Assembly: GCF_963678635.1 (NCBI RefSeq)
Contig: NC_087062.1
Coordinates: 47,021,758-47,085,757 of the forward strand
DNA length: 64,000 nt
DNA from: Symsagittifera roscoffensis
Lineage: Eukaryota > Xenacoelomorpha > Acoela > Convolutidae
Direction: 5' to 3'
Of this stretch, positions 1 to 9,242 are shown in pieces. The translations under genes and the position numbers were made by a program. The notes beneath the pieces were generated by a model. The model was not told the DNA's origin. It ran no database searches and saw only the letters and a list, made by a program, of their open reading frames with translations. Numbering within the stretch: the stretch's first letter is position 1; every line of letters starts with the position of its first letter.

Positions 1-624
1 ATGACCTAAGATAAAACATATTTTCTGACTTCCAATGTCAAGGTCCCGATTAAAACTTTTTCTCTTAGATTTAAAAGGTGTTGGCTTGCAGGACAGTCCT
101 GCCAACCAACAAGCTAAAATTTTCCTACTATGCTTTTCCCTTCTGAATTCTTGCTTGTTATTGTCCTGAATATTAAAACTAAGAAACTCGGTGGTTAGCA
201 AGAACAATGAAACAATCTCCCTCTTCGAGAGATTACTCAAGCCTTCCATGTCACCACAAAGTGATCAGTTCTCCTAGCTGATTAAAAACAGTCAGGCAGG
301 CTGGAATATTTTAATATACTCCTTCATTTAAGCCTTTCTAAATAAATAGTAAGTGAGTGTCTCTAAAGCCACTCGACTAAAATCAAAATGCAAATTTATA
401 AATGCAACAATTTCAAAACTCAACTAAATGTTTCAGTTTTCAATTACAACTTGGTTGCTTGGTTTCTCACTTGAGTTTTTTCACACACATAAAACAACTC
501 TGAGTTTTAACTTTTTCATCATTACTCCTTTGTTTTCTTCTTTTTTCGTCGTTTAGAAGTTCTAAAACTTCTAATTTCTTCTAATTTTCGTCTCTTTTTT
601 CCCATCTTGCTTTTCGGTCATTCG

Positions 625-987
625 TCAATGCTCCATTTCTTCCTCCTGTGATACTGACTCTGCACTCTCAGTCTCCGTATCTTGTAACACGTCGTTAGCA
701 ATCCTGACGCTGCTGGAAGCCGTCCTCGAACACTTCTGCTCTTCCAACCTCTGTTTACAGCAATGTAGGGGATTCACGTTAGATTCTCTGTTCCTGCAGA
801 AGCTGTTGTGGAGACACAACGTCACGTTTCTCTCCAAATCTTCTTTCAGCATCTCTGCTTTCTCCTTTCCACTACGTTCATTCGTCCTGGAAATTCTTTT
901 CACAGCGGTGGTCACTGCATTCCGATGAGTCACGAGAGCTCGCTTAAAAGCTCCTGCTCCAATGTCCAGCTGATATTCACTGTACAC
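625..987 (-). pseudogene. C-terminal ORF fragment of the giant element (copy 1)
   Basis: This is a 120-residue open frame containing a conserved VTHRNA segment and the run LCLHNSFCRNRE, followed by Cys-Cys and Ser/Glu-rich residues to the stop. A diverged homologue sits at 43041-43463 on the other strand, where it is preceded by unrelated coding sequence. I therefore read this piece as the 3'-terminal part of the last ORF, brought next to the ORF3 remnant by deletion. It overlaps the previous fragment in another frame at the deletion junction. The family is not recognised; the two Cys-rich stretches could belong to an envelope-like or nucleic-acid-binding protein. Confidence 0.45.
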
Positions 988-1440
988 TCTGCCATTGTAG
1001 GATCTCTGAGTCTGCTCAGAAAACCTCTACTGTGTAGATGGTCATTGATGCCAGCAAACACAATCGTAATTGGGTTCATGTCCGTCTGCCTTTGCACCCC
1101 TATAGCCAAAGATATCGATTGCAGTAAGTCCAAGTCGACCGCTGCCAACATTATGACGTCCGGCCAAAACAAAGACTTGGAGGTGTACACGAACTCTGAA
1201 TTCGCTACTACCATAATCTTGGCCTTCCTCATTTCTGCCTTGTCGTAGGCGGCGAAGATGGTCTCATCTTTCTTTATCGCTGTCAATCCGCCATATCTTT
1301 GGGCATCACCATCTTGGTTCACTAATTTTGGGTATACTCTTTCCTTCACATGACCAGGGGGTGTCGTCAGCTGCCTGAATATCTTCACGTGTTGTCCAAT
1401 CGGCGCTCTCGTCGTCAGGAATCTTCCTGGTCTCTCTTCA
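930..1440 (-). pseudogene. ORF3 fragment: first half of a second SGNH-like domain (copy 1)
   Basis: The minus-strand frame is open through 930-1388 and upstream to about 1440. It carries a Ser in an ANSEF context, then GIND 51 residues later. That spacing and flanking pattern parallel the GDSL...GTND blocks of the intact SGNH domain at 4934-7327. The oxyanion-hole glycines are replaced by Ala-Ala. After RLRDPTMAE the frame enters unrelated sequence, because a large internal deletion has joined it to the next fragment. The SGNH assignment of this second domain is inferred from spacing and local resemblance. Confidence 0.5.
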
Positions 1441-1565
1441 CGATTCCGCTCCTCATGATTCTATAACTAATTTAAGTATCTATCTATCTATCTAGACTAA
1501 TTGTTGTGATAAACTTATTGTTCAGTTTCATATCTCGTAATGTCAAGACGAAATCGAGGGGTGCG

Positions 1566-1975
1566 TATTCATAGGTTCCAAAATAAAAAAAAAACAGTCC
1601 CATATGTTCCAAAATAAAAAACAGTCGCATAAGTTCCAAATCTTTTCGATTGGTTAAAAGACTAAATTAGCCGAGTCTCGGTTTGAGGTCGCGCGTGGGC
1701 GCGCTACGCAAGCATCGCCGCTTTACGGCGATAGCCGGCTCTAAATTTCGTATAGAGTCCTACACTTTGGTGGCAAGCTCGCAACACGTTGGCGCGGCTG
1801 CGGCGGTCACTTTTCTGCAGCTTGAGCTTATGCTGGTTGAACAACAAACAATCAATCCATAAATTCGTAGGCTCAAATTTCAACCAATCAGAATTCAAGA
1901 AGACAAATTTTGGAACTTATGCGACTGATTTTTTATTTTGAAACCTATAAATATTGGAACCTATGGGAATTCGCC
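1566..1975. mobile_element. Candidate MITE / inverted-repeat element
   Basis: The left end contains CATAGGTTCCAAAATAAA and the right end contains the reverse complement of a close variant. The inner motif CAGTCGCATAAGTTCCAAA also occurs inverted near 1905-1930. The interior has a GC-rich near-palindrome (about 1690-1735), unlike the AT-rich surroundings. There is no coding potential of note. The architecture fits a small non-autonomous DNA transposon of about 400 bp. Target-site duplications could not be fixed by eye. Confidence 0.45.
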
Positions 1976-2017
1976 AATCGAGGAGATGCTAACTCTGTCT
2001 CCTATGTTCGTGGTGAC

Positions 2018-2106
2018 TAGTGCGGAAAGTGCAACAAGAAACGCGGTAGTCAATGGATTCAGTGTGACCTGTGCGACATCTGGTATCACTACCAGGCAAT
2101 TCAATT
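2018..2106 (+). pseudogene. PHD-finger remnant
   Basis: The plus-strand frame from 2021 reads Cys-x2-Cys followed by SQWIQCDLCDIWYH. This matches the core of a PHD zinc finger (aromatic, Cys-Asp-x-Cys, Trp-Tyr-His). The last Cys pair is missing, and the reading runs into sequence rich in GGAATTG. PHD fingers occur in chromatin proteins and also in ORF1 of CR1-like LINEs; several CR1/Jockey-like LINEs lie in this window and the same GGAATTG-rich sequence begins them. I favour a LINE ORF1 fragment. Confidence 0.5.
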
Positions 2107-2217
2107 CCTTGATTTTTTCGGAATTGGAATTGAGAAATCTCACTAGGCTTTGGAATTGAAGTTGCTTCAATTCCGAGTACAGGAATTGGAATTGACTAAA
2201 AATTTTTTATCAGATCG

Positions 2218-2336
2218 ATTCTGAAACAAGCGTTTTTGGTCTCTTCGACTGGGACGATCCTGAAATAAAATTTTTTGGTCTATCCGACTTAAGCGGCTAT
2301 GAAATAAAAACTTTTGATCTATCCGGTTGATTCGCC
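2218..2336. repeat. Degenerate tandem repeat, three units of about 40 bp
   Basis: Three imperfect units share the pattern CTGAAAtaa-n-TTTTTGGTCTaTtCGACT. No coding sense. It lies between the PHD remnant and the LTR. Confidence 0.5.
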
Positions 2337-2390
2337 GGACGCTTCCTTTTAATTTCGCAGATGTTCTTATGCTTGTGCTTGGCAGATGTA

Positions 2391-3320
2391 TGTAACATTC
2401 GCCCGGAAGATAGATATGGACGGAAAATAAAACTAAGTCCTAAGACGACTGGCTAACGTCTAAACAGAGCTTTACATGCTTTTCACCGTCTCTACCAAGC
2501 CAGTACTTTCGGTGGTCTTTTCTAACATCGGGTCGACAAAAAACGTAACTGCTTTCGGCTTCGGTCAAAACACTCAAATTAACTTAATTACATGCAGAAA
2601 TAGTGAGCTCATGGCTGGGTCTCAGTATCCCCAGACCACGAGGTCACTCCTAAAAACAGGGCTACTACTTATTATATTACTATTGTTTTTGTTCAGTAGA
2701 TAAAAATCATCATCTCCATCGAAGATGGATCAACCCTTTCCCCCAACTCCTAGCTTCTCATCCTTATCAAAATGAATCCAGTTGTTAATTAAATTCAACT
2801 CAGGACATGACAGGAAGCTAAAAGTTTATATAAAAGGATAAAAGTCTCAGTTCCGAAACCCTTCCGGATTATTGAATCCACTGAATCAAGCTCGCTAATC
2901 TTGACTTTTTCTTAATCCGGAAGGCTGTCCTCCACCCTTCACCGTTGTCTGCAACAGCCTTGCAACTATTGTAGCGACACAATAGTTGCAACTCGGAGTG
3001 TTCACTGCTATTCCTGCAATCTGCTATTGTTTTTTCTCTTTTTCTCACAGTTTTCGTACTTATCGTCCGCGCAACTAATGTTGTTGTGTTGTTTTCTAGC
3101 TTTTCTGCCAAAATGGCCGTTGCTGACGTTTCTCAGAAATGTTACGTAATCACTTCGAAAATTTAAAAATTAGCAATTTCCAAATCCTTTAACCTTCACC
3201 TTTTGTTCAATCGTCCAAATAACGTTCTTAATTCTCAATAATCACCAATCCGGAAGGCTCGCTGCTAAAAATTCGAATTCCGCAGAGATTGCATTTTGGC
3301 CATTCTGGTCGAATGTCACA
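2391..3320 (-). repeat. 3' LTR (LTR A) of the giant element
   Basis: 930 bp, starting TGTGACATTCG and ending CGAATGTTACA on the minus strand, so the termini form an 11-bp imperfect inverted repeat with TG...CA ends. By eye it differs from LTR B (20313-21234) by about five substitutions and one 8-bp indel in a pyrimidine run. It contains several TTCCGGATT/AATCCGGAAGG motifs shared with the leader and a TATATAAA box. Confidence 0.9.
2825..2832 (-). promoter_or_regulatory. TATA box in LTR A
   Basis: TATATAAA on the minus strand, in mid-LTR. The same sequence lies at 20747-20754 in LTR B and in LTR C. It is a plausible U3 core promoter element. Confidence 0.4.
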
Positions 3321-3340
3321 TACTCCCCGGACAGTCCGGT
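3321..3340 (-). promoter_or_regulatory. Candidate polypurine tract
   Basis: Directly upstream of the 3' LTR the minus strand reads GTCCGGGGAGTA, then TGTGAC. The short purine run GGGGAG, two bases from the LTR start, is where a plus-strand primer tract is expected. It overlaps a perfect inverted repeat, CCGGAC-A-GTCCGG (3327-3339). The counterparts at 42532 and 44271 keep GGGGAGTA and GGGAGTA before their LTR starts. Confidence 0.5.
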
Positions 3341-4143
3341 CAATGTCCTCATTGAATCACGCAATGTTCGTAAAATAGATACAGTGTCATCGAACAGAGT
3401 TAACAAAATGCACGAAATTACCTTTATCCACGTCACATCGACTCACTGCAGAACATAAATGGCATCATACTACATCACTATAGCCTTCAAATTCTTTCAT
3501 TAATCTGCACATTGAGGATATGACCTAAGATAAAACATATTTTCTGACTTCCAATGTCAAGGTCCCGATTAAAACTTTTTCTCTTAGATTTAAAAGGTGT
3601 TGGCTTGCAGGACAGTCCTGCCGACCAACAAGCTAAAATTTTCCTACTATGCTTTTCCCTTCTGAAATCTTGCTTGTTATTGTCCTGAATATTAAAACTA
3701 AGAAACTCGGTGGTTAGCAAGAACAATGAAACAATCTCCCTCTTCGAGAGATTACTCAAGCCTTCCATGTCACCACAAAGTGATCAGTTCTCCTAGCTGA
3801 TTAAAAACAGTCAGGCAGGCTGGAATATTTTAATATACTCCTTCATTTAAGCCTTTCTAAATAAATAGTAAGTGAGTGTCTCTAAAGCCACTCGACTAAA
3901 ATCAAAATGCAAATTTATAAATGCAACAATTTCAAAACTCAACTAAATGTTTCAGTTTTCAATTACAACTTGGTTGCTTGGTTTCTCACTTGAGTTTTTT
4001 CACACACATAAAACAACTCTGAGTTTTAACTTTTTCATCATTACTCCTTTGTTTTCTTCTTTTTTCGTCGTTTAGAAGTTCTAAAACTTCTAATTTCTTC
4101 TAATTTTCGTCTCTTTTTTCCCATCTTGCTTTTCGGTCATTCG
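3341..4143 (-). other. 3' noncoding region of the giant element
   Basis: Between the last ORF fragment and the 3' LTR I see no convincing gene. The short ORFs here are not conserved in sense between copies. The stretch is repeated at the left edge (1-620) and, diverged and inverted, at 42000-42531 and 43464-44270. Confidence 0.6.
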
Positions 4144-4506
4144 TCAATGCTCCATTTCTTCCTCCTGTGATACTGACTCTGCACTCTCAGTCTCCGTATC
4201 TTGTAACACGTCGTTAGCAATCCTGACGCTGCTGGAAGCCGTCCTCGAACACTTCTGCTCTTCCAACCTCTGTTTACAGCAATGTAGGGGATCCACGTTA
4301 GATTCTCTGTTCCTGCAGAAGCTGTTGTGGAGACACAACGTCACGTTTCTCTCCAAATCTTCTTTCAGCATCTCTGCTTTCTCCTTTCCACTACGTTCAT
4401 TCGTCCTGGAAATTTTTTTCACAGCGGTGGTCAATGCATTCCGATGAGTCACGAGAGCTCGCTTAAAAGCTCCTGCTCCAATGTCCAGCTGATATTCACT
4501 GTACAC
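4144..4506 (-). pseudogene. C-terminal ORF fragment of the giant element (copy 2)
   Basis: This 120-residue frame is nearly identical to that at 625-987 and diverged from that at 43041-43463. It ends with a Ser/Glu-rich acidic tail just before the 3' noncoding region. Its start is arbitrary: the upstream frame is cut by the internal deletion that fused it to the ORF3 remnant. Function unknown. Confidence 0.45.
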
Positions 4507-4930
4507 TCTGCCATTGTAGGATCTCTGAGTCTGCTCAGAAAACCTCTACTGTGTAGATGGTCATTGATGCCAGCAAACACAATCGTAATTGGGTTCATGT
4601 CCGTCTGCCTTTGCACCCCTATAGCCAAAGATATCGATTGCAGTAAGTCCAAGTCGACCGCTGCCAACATTATGACGTCCGGCCAAAACAAAGACTTGGA
4701 GGTGTACACGAACTCTGAATTCGCTACTACCATAATCTTGGCGTTCCTCATTTCTGCCTTGTCGTAGGCGGCGAAGATGGTCTCATCTTTCTTTATCGCT
4801 GTCAATCCGCCATATCTTTGGGCATCACCATCTTGGTTCACTAATTTTGGGTATACTCTTTCCTTCACATGACCAGGGGGTGTCGTCAGCTGCCTGAATA
4901 TCTTCACGTGTTGTCCAATCGGCGCTCTCG
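4449..4930 (-). pseudogene. ORF3 continuation: second SGNH-like domain, truncated (copy 2)
   Basis: This frame continues ORF3 after a one-base deletion near 4938 relative to the copy at 1-1461, which retains the extra base. It carries the ANSEF serine and the GIND asparagine of a possible second SGNH domain, then stops at the same deletion junction (RLRDPTMAE) as copy 1. In the plus-strand relative at 35310-36125 the domain continues to a DDDH motif that would be the block V Asp-His. Both minus-strand copies therefore encode only the first half of it. Confidence 0.5.
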
Positions 4931-4933
4931 TCG

Positions 4934-7327
4934 TCAGGATCTTCCTGGTCTCTCTTCACGATTCCGCTCCTTATGATTCAGCCTCACATCTTGCAATGGT
5001 CTCGCATTCACTGGTCCCATCGTGTTGTTAGAGGGCAGTCCCTCCAAGTCAGCAAATCTCAAGGCCGTCGTGGAGCTGAAATTTATGCTAGCGGCTATCA
5101 ACCAGTCTACGCCGGTTATCGAGTACAATCTGCTCACGGATAGCATCGCTCCATCCAGCATCCTCCTTGCATCTTCGATGAAGCTTACTCTCTGGAGATC
5201 CAGCTTCATTAACTCGTCCTTGTATATATGCCAGGGAGACGGTATGGGTCTTGACCACATCAACGAGCCTCTGCTCGGACGTCTCTCCTCTCGAATGGTA
5301 TTTGTCGTCTCCGATCTAGTGTCCGATCTAGACGTGCCGGCTGTCTCTTCGATTGGGTTGACAGGTCGTATTCTTCTCCTAGGATGGATGGTTCTCCTCA
5401 TCGGTGCCTCTCCCAATCGATCCTGTACGTCTGTCCTTTGACCTGGTTCGCTGGAGCTTTGTTGCCTGTAGTTCGTGACGGCCGGGACCGTGCCCAAGCG
5501 TGTTTCCAGGCTAGGAGGCACAAAGGTAGTAATCACCGCGTCACTCACTGTTCCCTCTTCCTTCAGCACTCCTGTGTCAAAGAGTTCTGCTTCCAGCTCG
5601 TTCAACCGCTCTTGGAAGACTCGATTCAACCAAGCTTGTCCTTCGATACTGTCAAAGTGAATGCCGTCCGTGGTCAGTCTGGCCTGATCCATAGCTCTCA
5701 GCTCATGTTCAATGTCCATGAGGATCATTCTTCCGGCGTTTCGACTTGCGAGGTTCCTCAAGATGTTATTCCACCTGACGACTCCCTCGTTGTGCCTTCT
5801 TCCTGATGCTGTCAGGCTTCTCGTATTCATTGGCACAGTGCAAATGGTCAGTACCGCGCAATTGAATTTCTGCCAGAGGGTCGTAAACAAACACACCATC
5901 ATTGACTCCCATAGTGCTTCCTGCTCATCTGAACCTCTGGAGATGTCATTCGTCCCAACTAAGATCATCACATTGGGGATCCTCCCTGGATTCATCAGTT
6001 CCACCATCCGATATAATTGGGCTATCGTCGCGCCTCCAAAGGCCATCACCGTGGTGACCCACGAGGTCCTCAAATTCGACAGCACTCTGACCAAGCTGTC
6101 TCCCAGTATCAGATGAGATGTCCCGAGTGGTGGTTGCTGCAGGTTTACTGCCGGGCTCCAAAAAGCTCGATTGAAGCAGGCCCTCGGATCTGTCTCCGGA
6201 ACTCCCGTGAAATTATACTTCAATTGATTATTCTTTTGCACGTCTATTATGCGAGACACTTTCTTCGCTGGCATCTTCCGTACTTTCCTCTCTGGGATTC
6301 TCGAGCTCCCCATGAGTGGTGTCACGTCACTTATCCCCTGTCTGATCACGGTCTGGGAGAGTCGCACTCTGCCCGTGTCGTCAATCGTTCCATAGGGTGC
6401 AGTCACCCCGGAACCTGGCGCATTCTTGTTAGCGACCAGTCGTCCAGCTGTCTCTATCAGCTTCCTCACTGTCTGTTCCACGACGGGGTCACCCAAGGTG
6501 TCACTAGGATCCGGGATTGTTACTCGATTTGTCTCTACTGGGAGTTGTGGCTCCGTTGTTTGACTCATTTCTCGAGGCGTCAAGAGCTCCATCGGGGACT
6601 GCCCACGAGGAATATCCCTTGCAGGTATCACTTTCTCCACGGCCGTTGTCAACGCCATCTGCCCCGATCGCTCTTTGTACTCCTGTCTTAAGCGCTCAAT
6701 CTCTTGACCCTGCTTTTTGTTGCAGTCTTCAAACAACTTTCTCCACATGTCCCGATCTTCCTCCATCTGGAGCATGCTTCTGGTCATCTCGTCCAGCTCC
6801 TTCTTCGTACTTTTCAGTTCATCGTTCATCTCATCCAGATCTTGCATGGTTTGGGTCGTCTGAACTTTTTGTGCTACTTTCGCCCTTTTTGATGGCACAG
6901 CTGCTCTCAGTGGTGAACCTGACGAGGTCGCCTCACTGTTCATCTCCCGATGCATTCTCGTCAACCCAGGTTTGGGCTTGGATATCATAGGCATCTCACC
7001 TGGTTGGTAGGTCCTGGAACTTCCCAATCCAGGCTCATTCGCCAAGTCACTCCCTGAGAGAGCCCCGTTTCTCCACCTCATCACTCTCATGTTCGGGCGG
7101 TCTAGTACTCCTCTTTCTCCATATGCTGCCATCAACAGGACTTCCGTGGGGCGGTCCCCCCGGTTGTCGTGCCCCAAGATGTTGATCAGGGCGGTCAGCA
7201 ACATGACTACCTCTGAGTCCTCCAGAGCGAAGTCTCGATCGATCAGCCGACGATAGATCGCATCTATCATCGGTCCTACATATGCCTCTGCCAGGTCCAT
7301 CAATTCATCCAAGTTGAAGTTATCCAT
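4934..7327 (-). CDS. ORF3: coiled-coil protein with SGNH (GDSL) hydrolase domain
   Basis: 797 residues, intact. Residues 1-60 are helical and hydrophobic-rich; about 160-220 form a strongly charged heptad-like coiled coil. The SGNH domain spans about 403-575: block I GDSL (Ser411), block II Gly431-Gly432, block III GTND (Asn460), block V DGIH (Asp554, His557), so all catalytic positions are present. SGNH enzymes cleave esters of lipids or carbohydrates. A basic stretch (about 640-655) and a helical C-terminus follow. The ATG at 7327 is about 400 bases downstream of the end of pol, so a spliced subgenomic RNA is likely. The frame ends early through a one-base deletion; the true ORF continues into 4449-4930. 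Esterase domains are known in ORF1 of CR1-like LINEs and in some giant retroelements; the role is not established. Confidence 0.8.
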   Translation of the reverse strand: MDNFNLDELMDLAEAYVGPMIDAIYRRLIDRDFALEDSEVVMLLTALINILGHDNRGDRPTEVLLMAAYGERGVLDRPNMRVMRWRNGALSGSDLANEPGLGSSRTYQPGEMPMISKPKPGLTRMHREMNSEATSSGSPLRAAVPSKRAKVAQKVQTTQTMQDLDEMNDELKSTKKELDEMTRSMLQMEEDRDMWRKLFEDCNKKQGQEIERLRQEYKERSGQMALTTAVEKVIPARDIPRGQSPMELLTPREMSQTTEPQLPVETNRVTIPDPSDTLGDPVVEQTVRKLIETAGRLVANKNAPGSGVTAPYGTIDDTGRVRLSQTVIRQGISDVTPLMGSSRIPERKVRKMPAKKVSRIIDVQKNNQLKYNFTGVPETDPRACFNRAFWSPAVNLQQPPLGTSHLILGDSLVRVLSNLRTSWVTTVMAFGGATIAQLYRMVELMNPGRIPNVMILVGTNDISRGSDEQEALWESMMVCLFTTLWQKFNCAVLTICTVPMNTRSLTASGRRHNEGVVRWNNILRNLASRNAGRMILMDIEHELRAMDQARLTTDGIHFDSIEGQAWLNRVFQERLNELEAELFDTGVLKEEGTVSDAVITTFVPPSLETRLGTVPAVTNYRQQSSSEPGQRTDVQDRLGEAPMRRTIHPRRRIRPVNPIEETAGTSRSDTRSETTNTIREERRPSRGSLMWSRPIPSPWHIYKDELMKLDLQRVSFIEDARRMLDGAMLSVSRLYSITGVDWLIAASINFSSTTALRFADLEGLPSNNTMGPVNARPLQDVRLNHKERNREERPGRS

Positions 7328-7723
7328 TCTTTTCTTTCAAGTTTGATTTGATTCGATTCGATTCCAAGGTTTTGACTCAAGTGAGTAATTAAATGATCAA
7401 TCAAGATCTAGAAAAGAAAACACAAATATCACACTTGTCAGTTTCACCTTAACACATATCATTAAAATTTGCTTAAAAACAGTTCAGATAAAAAGATATT
7501 TATCCTAAAATTTATTAAAATCAATTGCTCTCTAAAATTTTGGAATTCGACCTAAGATTGGACAGTCCAAACTTTGGATCTTTTCCTAAGATCGTCATTC
7601 AGTTGTTCATGGTCACTAACCCCTACTTACCCATGATCTTAATAACCTAACACATAACATAACATAATATAATACATATTACATACAACTTAGTCTTTGG
7701 CCTAACACCCTGTCGCACATCAC
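7328..7723 (-). other. Spacer between pol/macrodomain and ORF3
   Basis: About 400 bases without a gene. It contains a small AACAT/AATAT-type simple repeat at 7645-7690 and GATTC repeats just upstream of ORF3. No clear splice acceptor stood out. Confidence 0.5.
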
Positions 7724-8296
7724 TCAGCCTATACTTAAGTAATATTTCTTATGTAGATATACTTGTATGTTCGTATAAGAGAATATCACGTGTACAAGCG
7801 CGTACAGTTCCCGAGGATGCAGTCTTCCTCGGTTTGGATCGTACACTGGAAGCGAGAGCTCCTTCACGTCCATTTCCACAAGGAAGTCCCTCAGCCTCGT
7901 CAAGGACAAGACTAGGTTCTCCGGGTCCACGTGCTGCTTCTCCGTCGCTCTCGTTACCAAGAAGCATAGGTATTTTCCCGGTATCTGCGACGCCGCCGGA
8001 GGTAAGGCTGCTACGCCCCCTATCCCTGGTCTTTGCTTCCAAAGGAATTCCACGTTTTTGTATTCTCTCTTAAAATCTGCCGCTAGCGCTGTCCTAAAAC
8101 TCATGTCTGCTGTGATTGCTATCGCACATGTTCTGTTTGTGAGTATGAAATCACTGTCTGTTAGTATTATGTTACTTGAATATTCATTTCCTAAGTTAAA
8201 ATATGACTCAACTACCCTGCCTATGTCAGGTTTCTTAGGTTCTTCGCCTGTTTCTGCTTGTAAGTCTCCTGTTTCTCTTGCTATTCTTAATTTTTT
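7724..8296 (-). pseudogene. Macrodomain (TARG1/OARD1-like) at the C-terminus of Pol
   Basis: The frame is open from 8296; an internal ATG lies at 8104. It follows the TARG1-type macrodomain pattern: a beta strand and acidic loop; a CAIAITADM segment where the family has a Cys-x-Ile...Met; Ala-x-x-Phe-Lys; the strand YLCFLVT; ENL at the start of a helix; ELSLP where the family has LSMP; a final helix; and TNIQVYL. Known TARG1 catalytic residues are a Lys after the LIT strand and an Asp in the GCGLD loop. Here the Lys is Arg and the GCGLD loop is replaced by YDPNRG, so hydrolase activity looks lost while ADP-ribose binding may remain. It is joined to integrase by a one-base frame change at an A8 run, so it is probably a Pol domain. 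Confidence 0.7.
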
Positions 8297-9239
8297 TTAT
8301 TATCAAGTTTTCAGTGTGGGTAAGTCCTACCCCCACTCCTCGGACAAAAATATCCATCGACGTCCCCGTCGATCGCATGCCGGGTATCAAGTCGAGGTTA
8401 GAAGCCGGAATGAGTAGTCGTCCTTCTTGGGCAGCCCAGGAAGGATCGTCTCGTTCGGTCTTGATGTATTTCATGCTTTCACGATCTACGTCTTGAATCG
8501 TGACACTGGTCTCCTCAGGATCCGAGGTCGTTTCATTCAGCCATTCTAAGATACGCAAGTTCGTCAAGTCTTGTTCACATGACTGCTGTTGCTCGTCGTC
8601 GAATTCTACCTCGGGTTTCGACCAGTCGTCAACCCACTCCTCGTCGTGATCATCGAATATGTCAATGTATTGTGACACAGTTATTTCCTCTAGACCCACT
8701 ACTTCCTCCACTATCTTCTTCAGATCTATCCTATCCACTACGAAGTCGTCACCGTAAGGATTGTGTTTCTTTCTTGGTCTCTTCCCGTCCTTCTGACGAG
8801 TCTGTATCGTGAACGGAAGATCCGGTTCCAAGTTCTTGGGAACCTCTATCTGTTCGGGATCCTGCCAATCTTCCTCTGCGTAGGGTAAGGTTTCATTGTC
8901 CGCTTCGATCTGCTCGTTTGGATCCAGGTCCAGCGGTGTATCCGTACCTTCCTCTACGACTTCGTTTCCATCGTTCTTCTCCCTGGTGTCCTTTTCATTG
9001 ACCTCACAAGCAGGATCCATCATTAGATAATCCCCTTCTTCCATGTCTGCAGGTATACACCAGTCTTCTGTCGATGGATTGTGTGGCTTGATGTTCTCGT
9101 AGTGGGCGGCTCGGCCAGTACTCAGTCTATAAAAGCGTCCCTCCTGGTGCACCTCTGTAATCATGAAGGGTCCCCTCCACTTTTTTAGGAGCTTTTTCGT
9201 CCCTTTCGGTGGTATAACGTTCTGGAATACCCATACGTA
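8235..9239 (-). pseudogene. Pol: integrase GPF module and acidic C-terminal tail
   Basis: Upstream of the ATG at 9164 the frame encodes a GPY/F-type module: KKLLKKWRGPFMITEV, then YRLSTG and HYENIKPH. This is typical of the C-terminal integrase domain of Gypsy elements, which contacts chromatin or DNA. It is followed by about 250 residues rich in Asp/Glu with PxDL-like repeats. A TGA at 9243-9245, where a Gly is expected, separates it from the integrase core in the same frame. The end runs into a poly-A run where the macrodomain frame takes over. Confidence 0.7.
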
Positions 9240-9242
9240 GTC

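Larger units (their letters stand above)
1..1461 (-). mobile_element. 5'-truncated extra copy of the 3' end of the giant Gypsy-like element
   Basis: This stretch repeats 3520-4980 almost base for base at a constant offset of 3519. It holds the end of the third ORF and about 620 bases of 3' noncoding sequence, and it presumably continues to an LTR beyond the left edge. Similarity stops abruptly at about 1461, after ATGATTC, so the copy is truncated at its upstream side. It differs from the neighbour by a handful of bases. One of these matters: it has an extra A near 1420 that keeps ORF3 in frame where the neighbour is frameshifted. A partial tandem duplication is the simplest explanation. Confidence 0.85.

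Noticed and set aside
2476-2703. 75-codon ORF identical at three places (also 20398-20625 and 28072-28299)
   Set aside because: Lies inside the LTRs, antisense to the element; identity only reflects LTR duplication.
3242-3436. 64-codon ORF reading LTGLSGEYVTF
   Set aside because: It spans the polypurine tract and the LTR start; the apparent conservation with 42.5 and 44.2 kb comes from these cis signals.
5022-6990. Several plus-strand ORFs of 130-220 codons
   Set aside because: Shadows of the minus-strand ORF3, whose domain motifs are unambiguous.
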